Shown here in pieces: positions 60,601-64,000 of a stretch of 64,000 nucleotides of DNA. The stretch lies in the NCBI GenBank assembly GCA_028281825.1, contig JANQJC010000105.1, positions 62,001-126,000 of the forward strand, written 5' to 3'. The stretch comes from Flavobacteriales bacterium (lineage in GTDB: Bacteria > Bacteroidota > Bacteroidia > JANQJC01). The position numbers were made by a program, and so were the translations under genes. The first letter of the stretch is position 1; every line of letters starts with the position of its first letter. The notes beneath the pieces are model-generated. The model did no database searches. It saw nothing but the letters and a program-made list of their open reading frames with translations, and was not told the origin of the DNA.

Positions 60601-62838
60601 GCCATTGGCATCTTCTACCACTATATCATAGGTTCCTGCGGCAAGACTGTAAAAATCTCCAGTAGCCTGAAATGTAGTTCCATTGTCGATGGAGTATTGC
60701 AAAGGCTGAGCACCCCCACTAGCTGATATGTTGATACTACCATCCTGACCACCACATGAGGGGTCTGTCGGATTCACATTATCGATTGTAGGTGCATTTC
60801 CTGATGTAAGTCCATTTTGGGTGGATACCCGGCAACCATTAGCATCTTCCACAACTATATCATAAGTACCTCCGGGCAATCCATTAAAAGTATTGCTTGC
60901 TTGAAAGGTGGCTCCATTGTCCACGCTATATTGTAAAGGAGCTACACCACCACTGGCTGTTATTACAATACTTCCATCACTAGCACCACAAGTTGGGGCT
61001 ACTGTAGCCACATTATCAATCACTGGTGCCGAAGGATTAGTTAATGTAATGGTATCATACGCAAAGCAGCCATTGGCATCTTCCAATTCTATATAATATA
61101 TCCCCGCTTGTATGTTAGTGAAGTTTCCATTACCCTGTGTGGTAAAACCTCCATCTACACTATAGCTTATAGGCGCCAAACCACCTGAGGCGGTAATAGT
61201 AATTGTTCCATCCCCATTACCACAAGTGGGATTGGTAAAGGCTATATTATCGATATCCAGCGTACAGCAGTTAGGTGACACGGTAACAGTAACCTGGGAT
61301 GTTTCCTGTGCGCATTGGTTTTGATCTTCTACGGTTAAGGTATAAGTTGTTGTTTGTTGCGGGCACGCATCTGGGTTGAGTGAGTTAGGGTCACTTAAAC
61401 CTGTTGTTGGCGACCAAGTATAGTTAGCTGGCGCAGTTACCTGAGGGTCATCAAAAGTTATATTCCAACCATCAAAAAAACCAGTTCCTATACCCAATCC
61501 AGCCGTGTTTGCTATACTTATAGTCCATAGACCATTGCTAGTACACCCATTAAGCCCTGAAAAAGGCTGGTTGGGCGAATAATTGCCCGTATATGGTGCC
61601 GAGCCACCACCAATAGCGCCACCGCCAGAAGGCACAAAGCAAGTATTGGTATATCCAGTTGTTGGGCTTCCTGAAGTAACACCACTAGGTACAAGCGTTA
61701 TACTTGTTCCATCTGGGCAAAGAAGGTTAATTTCCAAAGCGCCAATATCCACTTGGGACGGTGGAAATAAATTTTGCCCAAAGAAAGTCAAACCATCAAT
61801 GCAAACATTTTGAATTGTCGCAGTGCCAATAGGGTTGTTTAAGCCTTGAACGTTAATGTTTATTTCAGTTGTAGAACCAAATGCTGATGCAACAGGTTGA
61901 AACTCTTGATTAGAGAATGTAACGGTTTGCTGTGGGTATAAAATGACTTCTGCAGTCGCATCCAGTGTAGCACAGTTACCAGGACAAATAAGTTGGTCAG
62001 TTCCCGCATTAGCGTTTATAATTGGATCATTAACAACAACATTCACACTTGCAGTACATGCATCTGTTGTTCCGTTGGTGTACACAACAGTATAAGTAGT
62101 GTCATCAGTTGGTGAAACAACTGGAGGAACAGCCCCCTGAAACTGATTATGAGTCCATATATAATAGTAGGCTGGGTCATTGAGAATTATCTGAACATTA
62201 TCTATGCCCCAGTGGTCATATTCTGCTCCACTAGTCGCATCTTGAAACCACCTTACCAAGGTAGTACCTGTCATTGCTCCTGTCGGAATTGGGAAACAAT
62301 AGGTATTCCAAGTGGTTAATGTAGGGTCATTACCACCAAGAGGGTCAAAGTAATTGATAGTATTCCAGGTGTTTCCACCATCCGTTGAATACTGCAAAAA
62401 CACCCCTTCATCGGGTTCATCAGGCCCTTCGCATGGCGCAGCATCGCCCTGAATTGAGAAACGCAAATCAAAACAAATCTGCCCACCTAAACTCAAGTCG
62501 AGTGCCACGGTGGTTAATGTTCTGGGTTGTGGTGTTGCATCACCCATCCATAGGTGTACAGTTCCATCTGGGCCATTACCACAAGGATTGGTATAAGTAG
62601 CAGCAGAAGTAGCACTCCAACCCGTACCTGGTGTCCCATTGTTAAAATCATTGTCAAGCGCTAGGTTACCCGAATTACCTGTGGCTGAAAGTTGTATAGT
62701 CTCACCACAAACAATAGTGAGTGGGTCTGCAAATGCTTCTACTGAACACTGAGAGAAACTATTTTTACCTATGCCTAATAAAAATAAACTAACGGAAAAA
62801 AGGCGAAAAATTCTAAAAACAATATTCCAAATACACAT
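57688..62838 (-). CDS. giant SprB-repeat adhesin-like protein with T9SS type B (gliding motility-associated) C-terminal domain
   Basis: About 1716 aa from MCIWNIV; 13 TCGxxDGxITITASGG...YSIDNGxTF...YDIVVEDANGCQ repeats; C-terminal FVPNAFTPNGNRLNDGFFP...YIFDRWGGMIY...WDGKTRDG...GVYVWKF. Confidence 0.92.
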   Translation of the reverse strand: MCIWNIVFRIFRLFSVSLFLLGIGKNSFSQCSVEAFADPLTIVCGETIQLSATGNSGNLALDNDFNNGTPGTGWSATSAATYTNPCGNGPDGTVHLWMGDATPQPRTLTTVALDLSLGGQICFDLRFSIQGDAAPCEGPDEPDEGVFLQYSTDGGNTWNTINYFDPLGGNDPTLTTWNTYCFPIPTGAMTGTTLVRWFQDATSGAEYDHWGIDNVQIILNDPAYYYIWTHNQFQGAVPPVVSPTDDTTYTVVYTNGTTDACTASVNVVVNDPIINANAGTDQLICPGNCATLDATAEVILYPQQTVTFSNQEFQPVASAFGSTTEININVQGLNNPIGTATIQNVCIDGLTFFGQNLFPPSQVDIGALEINLLCPDGTSITLVPSGVTSGSPTTGYTNTCFVPSGGGAIGGGSAPYTGNYSPNQPFSGLNGCTSNGLWTISIANTAGLGIGTGFFDGWNITFDDPQVTAPANYTWSPTTGLSDPNSLNPDACPQQTTTYTLTVEDQNQCAQETSQVTVTVSPNCCTLDIDNIAFTNPTCGNGDGTITITASGGLAPISYSVDGGFTTQGNGNFTNIQAGIYYIELEDANGCFAYDTITLTNPSAPVIDNVATVAPTCGASDGSIVITASGGVAPLQYSVDNGATFQASNTFNGLPGGTYDIVVEDANGCRVSTQNGLTSGNAPTIDNVNPTDPSCGGQDGSINISASGGAQPLQYSIDNGTTFQATGDFYSLAAGTYDIVVEDANGCQVTDQVVFNAGVPPVIDNIAFTNPNCGVNDGTITITASGGNPPITYSIDGGFTNQANGNFTGVGAGIYYIELEDASGCFARDTVTLSNPSAPTIDNVSTIAPTCGNSDGSLTITASGGIAPLQYSIDNGATFQANGTFTGLSGGNYDIIVEDANGCQASTQNSVASGTGPTIDNLNPTSPSCGSQDGVLVISASGGAMPLQYSIDNGATFQVSGSFTGLASGSYNIVVEDANGCQATDQISLNNLNGPSIDNVAETTPTCGAQDGAIDITASGGSAPLQYSIDGGATFQASGSFAGLGAGTYDIIVEDNGGCQAADQVVFPGGTPPTIDNISITDPTCGNANGSIEVTVSGGAAPLQYSIDNGATFQASSSFSGLIGATYDIVVADNAGCQVIDQAALAISTAPTIDTLGSLPPTCGANDGIIGMLATGGAAPLQYSIDGGTTFQPVGAFQNLGTGTYDIVVEDANGCQATDQIVLNNLNGPTITNEASTNTTCGQDDGTITITASGGTAPLQYSIDGGTTFQAAGGFIDLPAGSYNVVVVDDIGCQALGQQIDIAASTQPVIDDITTTNSTCGSGDGSITITASGGAAPLQYSINAGNTFQSSGSFNNLTAGNYNVVIEDNTGCQVSGQAVVSNSNGPAIDDVSFTDPTCGNANGTVTVTASGGSTPLNFSIDNGNSFQPGGQFAGVGEGTYTIVVEDATGCRVMEQVTLTNTPSPTIDDITVVDATCGEDNAVLAIVATGGTAPLEYSIDGGINYSSALSYDSLASGTYTVYVRDANGCNDFEEVTIAASFPPKAEFSFVPIDATIFDTEITFNNQSSGAETYQWVFDDLGGSTDENPIFEFPDDEPGTYRVCLLAFNVDECVDTVCKLVRIEEGFTVFVPNAFTPNGNRLNDGFFPKTTGIKDYVLYIFDRWGGMIYSSNSEEHPWDGKTRDGGEYVKSGVYVWKFVVNDEKHGTHEYSGHVTLIK
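58230..61262 (-). repeat. tandem array of 13 SprB repeat units (about 233 nt / 78 aa each)
   Basis: Recurrent CG/CGxxDG...GGxAPLQYSID motif counted in the translated ORF; recurrence also visible in the DNA. Confidence 0.9.
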
Positions 62839-63029
62839 ACTCCTACCTATAAAAACGGGTAAGTATAAGGATAATTTCGCTTTGCGCGTCCATAATGTTA
62901 GTTGCAACACCCAACTATCTTCTACACATCCGCTTTGTAATGCACTCTTTCAGGGCAGTCTATAAAGTAATTCACAATTATCTCTTGAAAACTTAACGAA
63001 ATTATCCGCCCCGTTTCGTTAACAAAAAA

Positions 63030-63037
63030 TACTTTTG
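63030..63037 (+). promoter_or_regulatory. -7 box TACTTTTG upstream of the TPR gene
   Basis: 23 nt before ATG 63060. Confidence 0.35.
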
Positions 63038-63059
63038 ACAGTGTAAAATCTAAATCCAA

Positions 63060-63767
63060 ATGAAATCAGCACTATTAACCATTCTAATCACCATACCAGC
63101 CTTGGTGTTTTCTTCTGGCTCATCAGACGCACTATTCAAAAGCGGGGTATCAAAATATGAAGCCAAGGACTTTAAAGGTGCAATTGAGGATTTTGATGCT
63201 GCCATTAAGCAAGAACCTACGGAAGCAAAATTGTATTTATATAGGGGGTTAGCCAAAATTGGTCTCGATAATAATATTGCTGCAATTAGGGATTTTAATA
63301 AAGCAATCGAACTAAAATCAGACTATAGTGAAGCATATGCCCAAAGAGGTAAGGTGAAATTTGAATTGGAAGATATTGAAGGGGCATTTGAAGATTGTAA
63401 GGAATCTTTGAGCATTGACGAAAAGAATGCAATAGCCCATTTAGTGCTGGGGCAAACCTATTTTGAGCAAAAAGACTATAGCGAGTCTATGAAATCATTT
63501 GGTAGGGCAATTGAATTAGCTCCATATAGCCCCGAGCCATCATACCAAAGGGGAATAGCAAAAATACAACTAAATGACTATTTAGGTGCAATTAAAGACT
63601 TTAATAGGGTGATAAAACTTGACTCTGAGATGGCTGATGCCTACTTGCAAAGAGCGATAGCTAAGAGTTTTATGGGAGATAAGGCAGGTTCATGCATTGA
63701 TTGGAGCATTGCTGGTGAGCTTGGTGCGGCTGAAGCGTATGATTATATCAAGTCTAAATGTAATTAG
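63060..63767 (+). CDS. secreted TPR repeat protein
   Basis: 235 aa; signal peptide, repeated A(I)xDFxxAIxLxP TPR units. Confidence 0.9.
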   Translation: MKSALLTILITIPALVFSSGSSDALFKSGVSKYEAKDFKGAIEDFDAAIKQEPTEAKLYLYRGLAKIGLDNNIAAIRDFNKAIELKSDYSEAYAQRGKVKFELEDIEGAFEDCKESLSIDEKNAIAHLVLGQTYFEQKDYSESMKSFGRAIELAPYSPEPSYQRGIAKIQLNDYLGAIKDFNRVIKLDSEMADAYLQRAIAKSFMGDKAGSCIDWSIAGELGAAEAYDYIKSKCN

Positions 63768-63893
63768 TCGAAAGTAACAAGTGTTTAGTCGTAAAACCGA
63801 AACCTTGCAAAAAGAGCTTAAGTAATTAAAAAAACATTACGCACACATTCACGTTGTATTTATGCAGCATTTTTTAACTAAAACCAGAGAGTC

Positions 63894-64000
63894 ATGCCAA
63901 ATACAGATGAAGATTTTGTAAAAAGCGCTGATTACAAATTTGGAAAAGGGGAATACGAAGAAGCAATTGACTATTATAGTCAAGCAATCAGGCTTAACTC
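63894..64000 (+). CDS. TPR repeat protein, truncated by the window end
   Basis: MPNTDEDFVKSADYKFGKGEYEEAIDYYSQAIRLN..., open to the window edge. Confidence 0.75.
   Translation, partial: MPNTDEDFVKSADYKFGKGEYEEAIDYYSQAIRLN

Noticed and set aside
58230-61262. Tandem repeats considered as CRISPR or a minisatellite
   Set aside because: Period about 233 nt, in frame, coding for SprB domains; no short identical repeats with unique spacers.
58772-61813. Plus-strand ORFs (58772, 59513, 60437, 60908, 61583) with recurring GAAPP/VIVILPS motifs
   Set aside because: Antisense shadows of the SprB repeats; similarity follows from the repeat DNA.
1-64000. Search for defence systems, IS elements, integrases, prophage genes, toxin-antitoxin pairs or retrons
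   Set aside because: No transposase, integrase, nuclease-helicase, reverse transcriptase or TA-like proteins among the ORFs; content is mostly core metabolism and envelope genes.

Overview
This 64 kb window is chromosomal sequence from a Bacteroidetes-type bacterium. The evidence is T9SS type A and type B sorting domains, SprB repeats, an LpxC-FabZ fusion, the BT_3928-like/folP/cdaA neighbourhood, TAnnTTTG promoter boxes and general lack of Shine-Dalgarno motifs. Most of it is housekeeping: tig-clpP-(lipoprotein)-clpX, a tRNA-Leu(UAG), a paaGHIJ-like cluster, a fused 2-oxo acid dehydrogenase E1 plus murQ, lpxD-lpxC/fabZ-lpxA, dinB, prmA-tpiA, folP-cdaA, pruA, kdsA/kdsD-like genes and several secreted T9SS substrates. 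I found no CRISPR array, IS element, prophage or recognisable defence island. The observations most worth following up are: (i) all eight convergent gene junctions abut or overlap (gap 2 nt or less, overlap up to 9 nt), with potential hairpins over the stop codons; (ii) a giant uncharacterised 1481-aa exported protein; (iii) a 13-unit SprB repeat array with higher-order period-3 structure; (iv) an unannotated Lys/Cys-rich microprotein divergent from a His/Cys-rich protein; (v) a CxxC lipoprotein inside the tig-clpP-clpX cluster; (vi) a lipoprotein-like signal peptide in an alternative frame inside a sterol-desaturase gene; (vii) several genes with the -7 box only 4-5 nt before the ATG, suggesting leaderless or near-leaderless mRNAs. 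No database search was possible, so all product names rest on recognised motifs.
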